Assembly: GCF_014191055.1 (NCBI RefSeq)
Contig: NZ_JACHWB010000003.1
Span: forward strand, 62,001 to 126,000
DNA from: Microvirga lupini
GTDB lineage: Bacteria > Pseudomonadota > Alphaproteobacteria > Rhizobiales > Beijerinckiaceae
DNA: 64,000 bases
Reading direction: 5' to 3'
In this document: in pieces, positions 41,310 to 49,716 of the stretch
Position numbering within the stretch: position 1 is the first letter of the stretch
How the letters are laid out: each line of letters starts with the position of its first letter
Program-made: the position numbers and the translations under genes
Notes under the pieces: generated by a model
The model's database searches: none
What the model saw: only the letters and a program-made list of their open reading frames with translations
Told to the model about the DNA's origin: nothing

Positions 41310-44201
41310 TCAGATCATCACGAATGAGTTCTGGTTGAGGAGCAGGTTGGGAGCGAGGGTGGCGAACTGCACCTGGGCGGCTCCGCCGATGCCGTCGGCG
41401 TCGTAGAACAGCGCGCCGGTGCCGCTGTTGTAGATCAGCCGGTGCTCCAGGCTCGTCGCGCCGCGGCCCACCGTGAACACCGAGGCCGCAACCGAGGAGG
41501 ACGTGCCCGACAGTGAAGCGTAGCCCCCGAGATCGAGCCCGGCGAACACGCTGCGCGACAGCGCGATCTTGTCCTCGCCGACCGTGAAGTCGGCGATCCG
41601 GTCGATGCCGCCGGTGCCCAACGCCGTGTCGAAGCGGAACAGGTCCGAACCCACCCCGCCGGTGAGCTGGTCGGAGCCCGCCCCGCCCGAAAGCGTGTCG
41701 CTGCCGCTGCCCCCGGTGAGCACGTCGGCCCCGTCCTGGCCCCAGAGCGTGTCGTGGCCCTCCCCGCCCTCGAGATAGTCGTTGCCGATGCGGCCGTTGA
41801 GCACGTCGTTGCCGCCCAGTCCCACAAGCGCGTTGCCGGCGAGATAATCGGCCGCCGTGAGCACGTCGTTGTAGGCCGAGCCCTGCAGCGCCTCGATGCC
41901 GATGTAGGTGTCGCCGGCCGCCTCGCCGGTGTTGGCCGCGCTGTTCAGCAGGCTCGCCACCACCCCGGAGGTCGCATAGATATACGACGCCCAGTCAAAG
42001 TCGGCGCCGCCATTCAGCACGTCGGCGCCCTCGTTGCCCTGCAGGATGTCATCACCTGTACCGCCGTCGAGATGGTCGTTGCCCTTGCGCCCGACCAGCA
42101 CGTCGTTGCCGCCCAGCCCCGACAGGGCATTGCCCTGCGTGCTGGTATCGGCGGTCAGGCTGTCGCCATGGTTCGAGCCCTGCACGCCGCGGATGCCGTA
42201 ATAGACGTCGCCCCCCGCCTCGCCGGTGTTCTTCGAGCGGTCGCTCAGGTTCACCACCACGCCCGCAGTCGCATCGATGTACGAGGCCCAGTCGAAGCCG
42301 CCGCTGCCGTGCAGGGTGTCGGCCCCGGCGCCGCCGTTGAGGATGTCGTCGCCGGCCCCGCCGTCGAGAACGTCGTTGCCGCCGCGGCCGTGCAGCACGT
42401 CGTTGCCGGCCAAGGCCCAGAGCCAGTTGTCGCCGTCCGTGCCGGCGAGCTGGTCGGCATAGTTCGAGCCCTGCAGCGCCTCGATGTTAATGAGAGTATC
42501 GCCGGCCGCTTCACCGCTGTTGAGCGCCCGGTTGAGCAGGTCCACCCGCACTCCGGCCGTGGCATCGGTGTACACGGCCCAGTCGAAGCCCACGCCGCCC
42601 TCGAGGACATCGGCCCCGACCCCGCCGTTCAGCGTATCGTTGCCCTCGCCGCCATCGAGATGATCGTTGCCGCCGCGGCCGACCAGCCAGTCGGCGCCGC
42701 CGAGGCCGAACAGCGCGTTGCCGATGGCATCGCCGAGGAACGCGTCGGCGTGGTTGGAGCCCTGCAGCGCCTCGATGTTGCAGTGGATGTCGCCGCGCGC
42801 CTCGCCGGCATTGGCCGCTGGCGCGGTCAGGTCGACCACCACGCCGGCGCTCGCCTCCAGATACGAAGCCCAGTCGAAGCCCGCGCCACCATCGAGCACA
42901 TCGGCGCCTGCCCCACCGCGCAGAATGTCGTCAGATCCCTGGCCGTAGAGCATGTTGTTGCCGGTATCTCCGATCAGCACGTCGTTGTAGGCGGTGCCCG
43001 CGACGTTCTCGACGCCGTCATAAGTGTCGCCGGCTGCCTCACCGGTGTTGTCGGCGCTGTTAGCGAGGCTCACCACCACGCCTTGGCCATTGAGGCCGTT
43101 ATAGGCCGCCATGTCGCCTGCGCCCGAACCGCCGATCAGATGATCCGCACCCGCGCCGCCGTTCAGGATATCGTCACCGGAGCCACCAACCAGCATGTCG
43201 GAACGCGAACCGCCAACCAGGACGTCATTGCCGCCAGCGCCAGCAATAATTCCGTTGCCGCTCAGGACCTCACCGGATGTCGTGCCCAGGGCTGTCTCGA
43301 CCCGGTACTTGTGAGTACCGACGCTCACCTCCGTCGCGCCTTTTACCGGCGCCTTCGGCCCGCCGCCGGCGACGAAGTCCCATACGCTCGATGCATTCGC
43401 GCTGAGACGGCTTCCGATGTCTCGGAAAGCTTGGCCCCAGGGGCCTATAGGATACGTCATCTCACCCGAGACGATGTTCCCATTCTCGTAGATCATTGTA
43501 GCAAAGCGACCGTCGGGGAGGTACATCTTGATCGTGGCATTCCCCAGAGGGCTTCGCGTTCCTTCCTCTTGGATTTTTCCATCTGCCCCGCGGGCTACAT
43601 AATTCACCACACGAGTGACGTTATCCGTCGTCTCTTCGCGAGATCTCCCATCCGTGTAGTGGGTTCTGGTCGTCGTCGTGTCGGCTATGCCGTCGTAAGA
43701 TTCATAAGCCACCCCATCCGGCAGGAAGAAAGTGGTCTCTCTCCAGTGTCCGTCATCTCTCCCGGATGCGATCAAGTCGCCGTTCGCGTCGAATTCAGTG
43801 AACTGGTAACTGCCATTTCCGTCATGGCTCTGAACGAGCTTTCGGCCGTCTTCCATATATTGAACGACACTGACGGAATTCATGAGGGGATTGTAATTCT
43901 GGATCTCCTTCGAGCCGTCATAGTACTCAAAGGTCATCGTATATGTGCCATCCCAGTTTTTCACGAGCGTGGCATTCTTGATTGCGATGTCGTTCCCAGC
44001 GGCGTCCGTTACAGACATTGGCGGGATACGTTGAATTTGAGACAGTTCGGTTTCTTCTCCGACCGTGATTGTCTCCCCTTGCTGGTTTCCAGTCCCAACA
44101 GTGACGACTTTGCCGCCGACCCCGATGTAACAAAACGAGATGGCGCGGCCATACCGATTCTCGAGCCAAGAACACCAAGCCTCTAGAGTTGGAGCGGACA
44201 T
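41310..44201 (-). CDS. RTX calcium-binding repeat protein, probably secreted by a type I system
   Basis: A 963-aa protein. Residues 1 to about 290 hold beta-rich repeats with Tyr-Asp and Asp-Gly turns (FEYYDGSKEIQNYN, HTHYTDGRSREE-like) that recall YD/RHS-type repeats but fit no family I can name. From about 330 the sequence is built of calcium-binding nonapeptides (GGxGxDxLx). Four near-identical 98-residue units span 432-823. The C-terminal 90 residues (FRFDTALGTGGIDRIADFTVGEDKIALS) are the usual RTX C-terminal domain that carries the type I secretion signal. No ABC exporter or TolC gene is adjacent. There is no N-terminal signal peptide, as expected. Confidence 0.88.
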   Translation of the reverse strand: MSAPTLEAWCSWLENRYGRAISFCYIGVGGKVVTVGTGNQQGETITVGEETELSQIQRIPPMSVTDAAGNDIAIKNATLVKNWDGTYTMTFEYYDGSKEIQNYNPLMNSVSVVQYMEDGRKLVQSHDGNGSYQFTEFDANGDLIASGRDDGHWRETTFFLPDGVAYESYDGIADTTTTRTHYTDGRSREETTDNVTRVVNYVARGADGKIQEEGTRSPLGNATIKMYLPDGRFATMIYENGNIVSGEMTYPIGPWGQAFRDIGSRLSANASSVWDFVAGGGPKAPVKGATEVSVGTHKYRVETALGTTSGEVLSGNGIIAGAGGNDVLVGGSRSDMLVGGSGDDILNGGAGADHLIGGSGAGDMAAYNGLNGQGVVVSLANSADNTGEAAGDTYDGVENVAGTAYNDVLIGDTGNNMLYGQGSDDILRGGAGADVLDGGAGFDWASYLEASAGVVVDLTAPAANAGEARGDIHCNIEALQGSNHADAFLGDAIGNALFGLGGADWLVGRGGNDHLDGGEGNDTLNGGVGADVLEGGVGFDWAVYTDATAGVRVDLLNRALNSGEAAGDTLINIEALQGSNYADQLAGTDGDNWLWALAGNDVLHGRGGNDVLDGGAGDDILNGGAGADTLHGSGGFDWASYIDATAGVVVNLSDRSKNTGEAGGDVYYGIRGVQGSNHGDSLTADTSTQGNALSGLGGNDVLVGRKGNDHLDGGTGDDILQGNEGADVLNGGADFDWASYIYATSGVVASLLNSAANTGEAAGDTYIGIEALQGSAYNDVLTAADYLAGNALVGLGGNDVLNGRIGNDYLEGGEGHDTLWGQDGADVLTGGSGSDTLSGGAGSDQLTGGVGSDLFRFDTALGTGGIDRIADFTVGEDKIALSRSVFAGLDLGGYASLSGTSSSVAASVFTVGRGATSLEHRLIYNSGTGALFYDADGIGGAAQVQFATLAPNLLLNQNSFVMI
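41733..42908 (-). repeat. Four tandem 98-codon units inside the RTX gene
   Basis: Four consecutive units of about 294 bases (392 codons in all) share the plan GADVLxGGxGFDWASY, xATAGVVVxL, NTGEAAGD, IEALQGSN, GLGGNDVLxGRxGND. A shorter, more diverged first unit precedes them (to about 43155) and a truncated one follows. The near-identity suggests recent duplication or gene conversion, and copy number is likely to vary between strains. Confidence 0.85.
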
Positions 44202-44655
44202 TGAACTCTACCGACACATAGTAACATTTCTAATATCTGTTACCGGTCTCGGAAGGCATTCCTACTCTCCGAATATAGAGCCCTCTTAAAGGTACGGCCT
44301 TGATCGAACTCGATAAATTTTATTACAAGTTGCAGACTAGTGTTTTGGGATAACTGCCAGCGCAAGGCTCACATTAAGACTTTTCCATCCATGGAGCGAG
44401 CCTTCGGAGGCCCTCAAACCCCTCTTTACGCCCGAGAGTTGCAATCGAGAGCGTGTCGCGATTATCGGCTTACGCGTCCGCCGCGTGCGCAATCGCACCA
44501 CAGGATGGTTGGAGGGAAGCCGCATCTACGTCGGCTTTTGTAATCTGGCGACAACGGACGATTCCCATGCCAAGCCGCACCAGAAAGACCGGATTCCAAA
44601 CTTCGAGCCCTCGTAGAAGGTTAAGCTGAGGCGCATGCATCCTTCCGGAACACAC
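44202..44655. other. Intergenic stretch between the RTX gene and rpsI, no gene seen
   Basis: About 450 bases with lower GC than the flanks. Short frames exist on both strands but have no ribosome site, no coding-type codon use and no recognisable product. The RTX promoter must lie here. The stretch may be a remnant of whatever event separated rpsI from argC. Confidence 0.5.
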
Positions 44656-44681
44656 AAAGGGCGGCCCGAGAGCCGCCCTTT
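44656..44681 (-). terminator. rpsI terminator
   Basis: AAAGGGCGGC-CCGAGA-GCCGCCCTTT lies 25 bases past the rpsI stop, a 10-bp stem with a T run on the minus strand. A nearly identical stem ends the ParA-type gene. Confidence 0.85.
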
Positions 44682-44705
44682 CTAAACCATATGGCTGAAT
44701 AAGCC

Positions 44706-45182
44706 TTAGCGCTTCGAGAACTGGAAGCTGCGGCGGGCTTTCTTCTTGCCGTATTTCTTACGCTCGACGACGCGCGGATCGCGGGTCAGGAAGCCTTCCT
44801 TCTTGAGCGGGCCGCGAAGCTCCGGCTCGTAGTAGGTCAGCGCCTTGGCGAGGCCGTGACGGACAGCGCCGGCCTGGCCGGAGAGACCGCCACCATTGAC
44901 GTTCACGACGATGTCGTACTGACCTTCGCGCTGGGCGATCTGGAGCGGCTGCGCCAGGATCATGCGGAGCACGGGACGGGCGAAGTACACCTCGGCCGTG
45001 CGGCCGTTGATCACGATCTTGCCGGAGCCGGGCTTGATCCACACGCGGGCAACCGCGTCCTTGCGCTTGCCGGTGGCATAGGCACGGCCGAGGGAGTCGA
45101 GTTTCTGGACGTGCTTCGGAGCTTCCGGAGCAGCAGTCTGGGCGTTAGTGCGCAGGTCTGCGAGAGACTGAAGGGTCGCCAT
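44706..45182 (-). CDS. rpsI: 30S ribosomal protein S9
   Basis: A 158-aa S9 with an N-terminal alphaproteobacterial extension of about 30 residues ([20 protein letters not shown]). The core starts [19 protein letters not shown] and includes [20 protein letters not shown]. It ends in the invariant basic tail ([17 protein letters not shown]) that reaches the P-site tRNA. It follows rplM by three bases, the universal L13-S9 operon. Confidence 0.98.
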   Translation of the reverse strand: MATLQSLADLRTNAQTAAPEAPKHVQKLDSLGRAYATGKRKDAVARVWIKPGSGKIVINGRTAEVYFARPVLRMILAQPLQIAQREGQYDIVVNVNGGGLSGQAGAVRHGLAKALTYYEPELRGPLKKEGFLTRDPRVVERKKYGKKKARRSFQFSKR

Positions 45183-45185
45183 GGA

Positions 45186-45650
45186 TTAAGCCCTCACGTT
45201 CTTGCTGTTGAGGGCCGCGACGTCCAGGACTTCCGGCTGCTGAGCGGTATGAGGATGCTCAGTGCCGCCATAGACGCGCAGGTTGCCCATGATCTGACGG
45301 AAAAGCGGGCCGCGGGGGAGCATGCGCTCCACAGCCTTCTCGACCACGCGCTCAGGGAAGCGGCCGTCGAGAATGAAACGCGCGGTGCGCTCCTTGATGC
45401 CGCCCGGGTAACCGGTGTGGTGATAGTACACCTTCTGCTCGCGCTTGCGGCCGGTGAACACCACCTTGTCGGCGTTGATGACGATGACGTTATCGCCGCA
45501 GTCGACGTGGGGCGTGTAGCTGGGCTTATGCTTACCGCGCAGGCGCATAGCCACGATCGTCGCAAGACGGCCTACAACGAGGCCCTTCGCGTCGATCACA
45601 ACCCACTTCTTCTCGACCTCGGCGGGCTTCAGCGAAGTTGTAGTCTTCAT
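45186..45650 (-). CDS. rplM: 50S ribosomal protein L13
   Basis: A 154-aa L13: [20 protein letters not shown] at the start, [43 protein letters not shown] (slightly extended block), and [19 protein letters not shown] with [16 protein letters not shown] at the end. It is an early-assembly protein of the large subunit and heads the rplM-rpsI operon. The length is normal for the group. Confidence 0.98.
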   Translation of the reverse strand: MKTTTSLKPAEVEKKWVVIDAKGLVVGRLATIVAMRLRGKHKPSYTPHVDCGDNVIVINADKVVFTGRKREQKVYYHHTGYPGGIKERTARFILDGRFPERVVEKAVERMLPRGPLFRQIMGNLRVYGGTEHPHTAQQPEVLDVAALNSKNVRA

Positions 45651-45832
45651 TGCGCTGTATCCCGTTAGAGCCCTAAGGCTCAGGTTCTGAAAATGACAAA
45701 CCGCCGCGAGATGCGGCGGCGAGTGAGGGCTGTTTAGTGACTGCGAATGCAGAAGTCAACCGCAAACGGCAGGCTTCATAGCACTGAAAATATCATATAA
45801 ACCAGCATCTTGGACTATAAAGGTAATAAGAC

Positions 45833-45862
45833 ACCACATATGTGGTAGTAAAAAACCACATG
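45833..45862. promoter_or_regulatory. Palindrome with third half-site upstream of the GST gene
   Basis: ACCACATATGTGGT is a perfect 14-base palindrome, and eight bases further on ACCACATG repeats the half-site. It lies about 85-115 bases before the GST start, between that gene and the divergent rplM. It looks like a regulator binding site, possibly a dimer plus a third subunit contact. Confidence 0.4.
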
Positions 45863-45945
45863 CTGCTTCTCTCATACCGGCAGAGACTATGCTTGGCTGT
45901 AAGTCTGAGGCACAATCAGCCCACAACGATAACAAGAGGCCATCC

Positions 45946-46572
45946 ATGGCAAACGAACTGATCTTCTTCACGAATCCCATGTCGCGCGGCCGTATCGTGC
46001 GCTGGATGCTGGAGGAAACGGGCTGCGCCTATCGGGCGGAGATTCTAGGTTTCGGCTCCGACATGAAGGCACCCGGCTATCGGGCCATCAATCCCATGGG
46101 CAAGGTGCCGGCGATCCTTCACGAGGGCGTGGTGGTCACCGAGGCGGCGGCGATCTGCGCCTATCTGGCCGATGCCTTCCCCAATGCAAGGCTGGCGCCG
46201 CCTCCGGGAGATCCCCGCCGGGGCACCTATTACCGTTGGATGTTCTTCGCGGCCGGGCCGGTGGAGGCTGCCATCAGCAACAAGTCCCTCGGTTTCGAGG
46301 TGCCAGATGAGCGCCAACGTATGGTGGGCTATGGCTCCATCGGCGATGTGCTGAGCGCCCTCGAATATGCGGTCTCCCAATCCGAATACATCGCCGGTGA
46401 TCAGTTCAGCGCCGCCGATGTATATGTGGGCTCCCAGATCGGCTGGGGCATGATGTTCGGAACCCTGGAGAAGCGGCCCGCCTTCGAGGCCTACTGGAAC
46501 CGGATCGGCAATCGTCCAGCGGCGATCCGCGCTCGCGGGATTGATGACGCGCTCTTGCCGCCGAAAGCATAG
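45946..46572 (+). CDS. Glutathione S-transferase family protein
   Basis: A 208-aa protein. The N-terminal thioredoxin-like domain has FFTNPMSRGRIVRWMLEETG, where the Ser is the likely catalytic residue, the cis-Pro in MGKVPAILHEG and the glutathione-binding VVTEAAAICAYLADAF. The C-terminal helical domain follows from about residue 90, with AGDQFSAADVYVGSQIGWGM. The physiological substrate is unknown. AAGAGG precedes the ATG. Confidence 0.92.
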   Translation: MANELIFFTNPMSRGRIVRWMLEETGCAYRAEILGFGSDMKAPGYRAINPMGKVPAILHEGVVVTEAAAICAYLADAFPNARLAPPPGDPRRGTYYRWMFFAAGPVEAAISNKSLGFEVPDERQRMVGYGSIGDVLSALEYAVSQSEYIAGDQFSAADVYVGSQIGWGMMFGTLEKRPAFEAYWNRIGNRPAAIRARGIDDALLPPKA

Positions 46573-46588
46573 ATCCAGGCCTTTGATG

Positions 46589-47026
46589 TCATCGACGCTC
46601 CGGGATCGAATAGGTCCCGGTCGCGTGACAGACCACATCGGAACTGCCGTCCGAGTAAATAGATACGTCGCCGACCGCCAGACGCTTGCCCAGCTTCAAG
46701 AGCCGGCAATCGGCGATGAGGTCGCGCTGCTCGGGCTTCCTCAGGAAGTTGAAGTTCAGGCTCGTGGTGACGGCGAGCGCCACCGGGCCGATATGCGCCA
46801 GGATCGCCACGTAGAGGGCGAGATCCGCCAGGGCCATCATGGCCGGCCCCGAGATCGTTCCGCCCGGTCGGATATGACGGTCGTGGTAGGCCATCCGCAT
46901 CCTGGCAGAGAGAGGTCCGACCTCATCCACGAAATAGGTTTGCCCTCCGATGTGGATCTGCGGGAACTCCTGGTCGAGGAACGCCGCGAGCTCGTCTCGG
47001 GTCATGATGGGATGGTGCGATGCCAT
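46589..47026 (-). CDS. PaaI-type hotdog-fold thioesterase
   Basis: A 145-aa hotdog protein. The core is RPGGTISGPAMMALADLALYVAIL, including the active-site Gly-rich turn and Asp of the PaaI group, then LAVTTSLNFNFLRKPEQRDL. The enzyme should hydrolyse an acyl-CoA or aryl-CoA. No good ribosome site marks the start. I used the ATG giving MASHHPIMTRDEL; an ATG seven codons later, or the longer frame overlapping the CoA-binding gene, are alternatives. It is divergent from the CoA-binding protein gene. Confidence 0.85.
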   Translation of the reverse strand: MASHHPIMTRDELAAFLDQEFPQIHIGGQTYFVDEVGPLSARMRMAYHDRHIRPGGTISGPAMMALADLALYVAILAHIGPVALAVTTSLNFNFLRKPEQRDLIADCRLLKLGKRLAVGDVSIYSDGSSDVVCHATGTYSIPERR

Positions 47027-47077
47027 GAATCTGCGATGCTCATTGAACTGCCCTGCCCTATCCCATACGTTCCCTTC

Positions 47078-47602
47078 ATGAATCACGACAATTATCCGAA
47101 CGATTACATCCGCGGCATCCTCAACAGCGTGAAGACCATCGCGCTGGTCGGCGCCTCGCAGAATCCGGCACGCCCGAGCTGGATCGTCACCAAGTACCTG
47201 CTGGAGCGAGGCTACGACGTGATCCCGATCAATCCGGGACTGGCCGGCACCGAGCTTCTGGGCAAGACGGTCTACGCTTCCCTGAAGGACGTGCCCGTCC
47301 CGATCGACATGGTCGAGGTCTTCCGCAACTCGGAGGCCGCAGGTCCGATCACGGACGAGGCCCTCGCACTCGATCCGCTGCCGAAGGTTCTCTGGATGCA
47401 GCTCTCCGTCCGCAACGACGACGCAGCGGCCAAGGCAGAAGCGAAGGGTCTGAAAGTGGTCATGGACCGCTGCCCGAAGATCGAGTTCGGCCGCCTTTCC
47501 GGGGAGATTTCGTGGCAGGGCGTCAATTCCCGGATGATCAGCGCGAAGAAGCCGGTTCTCTCAGGCAAGGGCTTTCAGAAGCTCAGCCTCAACCGGCCTT
47601 GA
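47078..47602 (+). CDS. CoA-binding protein (YccU-like)
   Basis: A 174-aa single CoA-binding Rossmann domain: SVKTIALVGASQNPARPSWIV near residue 17, YLLERGYDVIPINPGLAG near 40, VDMVEVFRN-like PIDMVEVFRNSEAA near 80 and VLWMQLSVRNDDAAAKAEAKGL near 105. VMDRCPKIEFGRL completes the family pattern. It binds CoA or acyl-CoA; the role is unknown, perhaps metabolic sensing. The ATG start is close to the divergent thioesterase. Confidence 0.9.
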   Translation: MNHDNYPNDYIRGILNSVKTIALVGASQNPARPSWIVTKYLLERGYDVIPINPGLAGTELLGKTVYASLKDVPVPIDMVEVFRNSEAAGPITDEALALDPLPKVLWMQLSVRNDDAAAKAEAKGLKVVMDRCPKIEFGRLSGEISWQGVNSRMISAKKPVLSGKGFQKLSLNRP

Positions 47603-47757
47603 TCGGCGTGCCCCGTTCCAGGGACAAGTCGAGCGATCCGCTGTTGAAGGGGCCGGCGATCTAAGGTCAGGACCTGGAAACGCGAAACGTCCCATGCGCA
47701 TCCGGCTGGGTTACTGTACCTTGTGAAAACGCGGATGCTCTTCAGGAGGCGCAGAGG

Positions 47758-48165
47758 ATGAAGATCCAAGCCGTTCATCATGTCGCCATCGCAACGCGGG
47801 ACCTTGAGCGGTCTCTGGCCTTTTACAGCGGAGTCCTCTGTCTGATGCCTGCGGCCCGGCCCGATTTCCCCGTGGCAGGCGCTTGGCTCGACATGGGCTC
47901 CTCGCAGGTCCATCTCGTGGTTCACCCGGAGGCCACCTTCCGGGCCAATTCTGGGATCGACAACAACGACTGCCACTTCGCCCTGCAGGTGGAGGATTTC
48001 GACGCTGCACTCGATCACCTGAACCGACACGGCTATGCCGAAAACGCCTCTGAAGACAGCGGGAAGAGGCTGCTGGTGAAACGCCATGGGCCCGCGGGCT
48101 TCCCTCAAGTCTATCTCCTGGACCCGGATGGGCATATCGTGGAGATCAACGCAAAGGGTGATTAA
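47758..48165 (+). CDS. VOC (glyoxalase/dioxygenase) family protein
   Basis: A 135-aa protein with the two beta-alpha-beta-beta-beta modules of the vicinal oxygen chelate fold. HHVAIATRDLERSLAFYSGVL opens the first, with a metal-ligand His. HFALQVEDFDAALDHLNRHG opens the second, ending VYLLDPDGHIVEIN with the Glu ligand. Isomerase, dioxygenase or resistance functions all occur in the family. AGGAGG precedes the ATG. Confidence 0.9.
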   Translation: MKIQAVHHVAIATRDLERSLAFYSGVLCLMPAARPDFPVAGAWLDMGSSQVHLVVHPEATFRANSGIDNNDCHFALQVEDFDAALDHLNRHGYAENASEDSGKRLLVKRHGPAGFPQVYLLDPDGHIVEINAKGD

Positions 48166-48246
48166 AGCGATGGTTCCGCTTCACGCGGTGCGCTCGCGGG
48201 GCAGGACACTGGGCATCCCAAACGCTCTCGGCAATTGAAGAACGCC

Positions 48247-48275
48247 TTGACGGAAGAACGATACGTTCTTTAAAT
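48247..48275 (+). promoter_or_regulatory. metY promoter with an operator-like palindrome in its spacer
   Basis: TTGACG and TTAAAT are separated by exactly 17 bases. The spacer is almost entirely filled by a perfect inverted repeat, AAGAACG-ATA-CGTTCTT (48254-48270). The half-site GAAGAACG also occurs about 16 bases upstream and AGAACG just downstream. This is the classic position for a repressor of methionine or sulfur metabolism. Confidence 0.6.
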
Positions 48276-48313
48276 AGAACGCATTCATGTCTTTACAGGA
48301 ACGGGCTCCGACC

Positions 48314-49597
48314 ATGACCGACCGTCTGCCAGGCTTCAACACGCTCGCCATTCATGCCGGAGCGGCTCCTGATGCTGCGACCGGCGCCCGGGCGACACCG
48401 ATCTATCAAACGACCTCCTTCGTCTTCGACGACGTGGATCATGCCGCTTCTCTCTTCGGGCTCCAGGCCTTCGGCAACATCTATTCGCGCATCGGTAACC
48501 CGACCTGCGCAGTTTTGGAAGAGCGTGTTGCGGCGCTTGAAGGCGGCACGGCGGCACTGGCGGTGGCCTCAGGCCACGCGGCCGAGTTCCTGACCTTCCA
48601 TACCCTGCTCCAGCCGGGCGATGAGTTCGTGGCCGCGCGCAAGCTCTATGGCGGCTCGATCAACCAGTTCAACCATGCCTATAAGAACTTCGGCTGGAAC
48701 GTGGTTTGGGCCGATTCGGACGATCCATCCTCCTTCGAGGCGGCCATCACCCCGAAGACAAAGGCGATCTTCGTCGAATCCATTGCCAATCCGGGTGGCG
48801 TGATCGTTGACCTGCAGGCCATTGCGGCGATTGCCAAGAAGCACCGCATCCCCTTCATCGTCGACAACACGATGGCCTCCCCCTACCTGATCCGCCCGTT
48901 CGAGCATGGCGCGGACATCATCGTGCACTCGGCCACCAAGTTTCTCGGCGGCCACGGCAACTCCGTCGGCGGCCTGATCGTGGATGGCGGCACGTTCAAC
49001 TTCGCCGGCGATGACCGCTACCCGATGCTCTCCAAGCCGCGCCCTGAATACGCCGGCATGGTGCTGGGCGAGACGTTTGGGAATTTCGGCTTCGCCATCG
49101 CCTGCCGCGTCCTCGGCCTGCGTGACCTCGGCCCGGCCCTCTCACCGTTCAACGCCTTCCTGATCCTCAACGGTATCGAGACCCTGCCGCTGCGCATGCA
49201 GCGTCATTCGGACAACGCGCTGGCGGTCGCCGAGCATCTGCAAGGCCACAGCAAGATTTCCTGGGTCAGCTATCCGGGCCTGCGCTCGGACCGATACCAC
49301 AACCTCGCCAAGCAATACTGCCCGAAGGGCGCTGGTGCCGTGTTCACCTTCGGCCTGAAAGGCGGCTACGAGGCGGGTGTGAAGCTGGTGTCGAACCTCA
49401 AGCTGTTCTCGCATCTGGCCAATATCGGCGACACGCGCTCCCTGGTGATCCACCCGGCCTCGACCACGCACCGCCAGCTCACGGATGAGCAGAAGACCCA
49501 GGCCGGAGCCGGCCCTGAGGTGGTGCGCCTGTCCATCGGCCTCGAGGATACGCAAGACCTGATCGACGACCTCAACCAGGCGCTCGACGCGGCTTAA
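48314..49597 (+). CDS. metY: O-acetylhomoserine aminocarboxypropyltransferase (sulfhydrylase)
   Basis: A 427-aa PLP enzyme of the Cys/Met metabolism family. It begins [20 protein letters not shown], and the PLP-contact region [41 protein letters not shown] and [20 protein letters not shown] precede Lys209 in [16 protein letters not shown]. It makes homocysteine from O-acetylhomoserine and sulfide. I chose the ATG giving [10 protein letters not shown] with AGGAACGG upstream; an ATG nine codons earlier lies only about five bases from the predicted transcription start. Confidence 0.93.
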   Translation: MTDRLPGFNTLAIHAGAAPDAATGARATPIYQTTSFVFDDVDHAASLFGLQAFGNIYSRIGNPTCAVLEERVAALEGGTAALAVASGHAAEFLTFHTLLQPGDEFVAARKLYGGSINQFNHAYKNFGWNVVWADSDDPSSFEAAITPKTKAIFVESIANPGGVIVDLQAIAAIAKKHRIPFIVDNTMASPYLIRPFEHGADIIVHSATKFLGGHGNSVGGLIVDGGTFNFAGDDRYPMLSKPRPEYAGMVLGETFGNFGFAIACRVLGLRDLGPALSPFNAFLILNGIETLPLRMQRHSDNALAVAEHLQGHSKISWVSYPGLRSDRYHNLAKQYCPKGAGAVFTFGLKGGYEAGVKLVSNLKLFSHLANIGDTRSLVIHPASTTHRQLTDEQKTQAGAGPEVVRLSIGLEDTQDLIDDLNQALDAA

Positions 49598-49613
49598 TTG
49601 GACCTAGCCCCCA

Positions 49614-49653
49614 CTGTCATTCCGGGCTCACCTCCGGCGCCCCGGAATGACAG
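49614..49653. repeat. Palindromic element after metY
   Basis: CTGTCATTCCGGG and CCCGGAATGACAG are perfect 13-base arms around a 14-base centre. The sequence is typical of dispersed palindromes in this order and may end the metY transcript. Confidence 0.65.
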
Positions 49654-49670
49654 CGGGACAAAAACAAAAA

Positions 49671-49695
49671 AAGGGCGGCCCGAGAGCCGCCTTTT
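49671..49695 (-). terminator. Terminator of the ParA-type gene
   Basis: AAGGGCGGC and GCCGCCTTTT form a stem about 20 bases past the stop; on the minus strand a long T run follows (complement of AAAACAAAAAAA). Confidence 0.85.
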
Positions 49696-49716
49696 CCATT
49701 GAATTGAAAGCAACAC

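Noticed and set aside
41733..42908. CRISPR-like array
   Set aside because: The repeats are about 294 bases, in frame, and encode calcium-binding nonapeptides; there are no short direct repeats with unique spacers.
41754..44186. An 810-codon plus-strand frame opposite the RTX gene
   Set aside because: It mirrors the repeats of the RTX gene in the antisense frame; low-complexity Ala/Val/His composition without a start site.
44340..44655. Small frames of 61-67 codons on both strands upstream of rpsI
   Set aside because: No ribosome sites, no coding-type codon bias, and they overlap each other.
48166..48313. SAM-type riboswitch in the metY leader
   Set aside because: The predicted transcription start lies only about 30 bases before the ATG, and I could not fit the SAM-II or SAM/SAH consensus to the upstream sequence.
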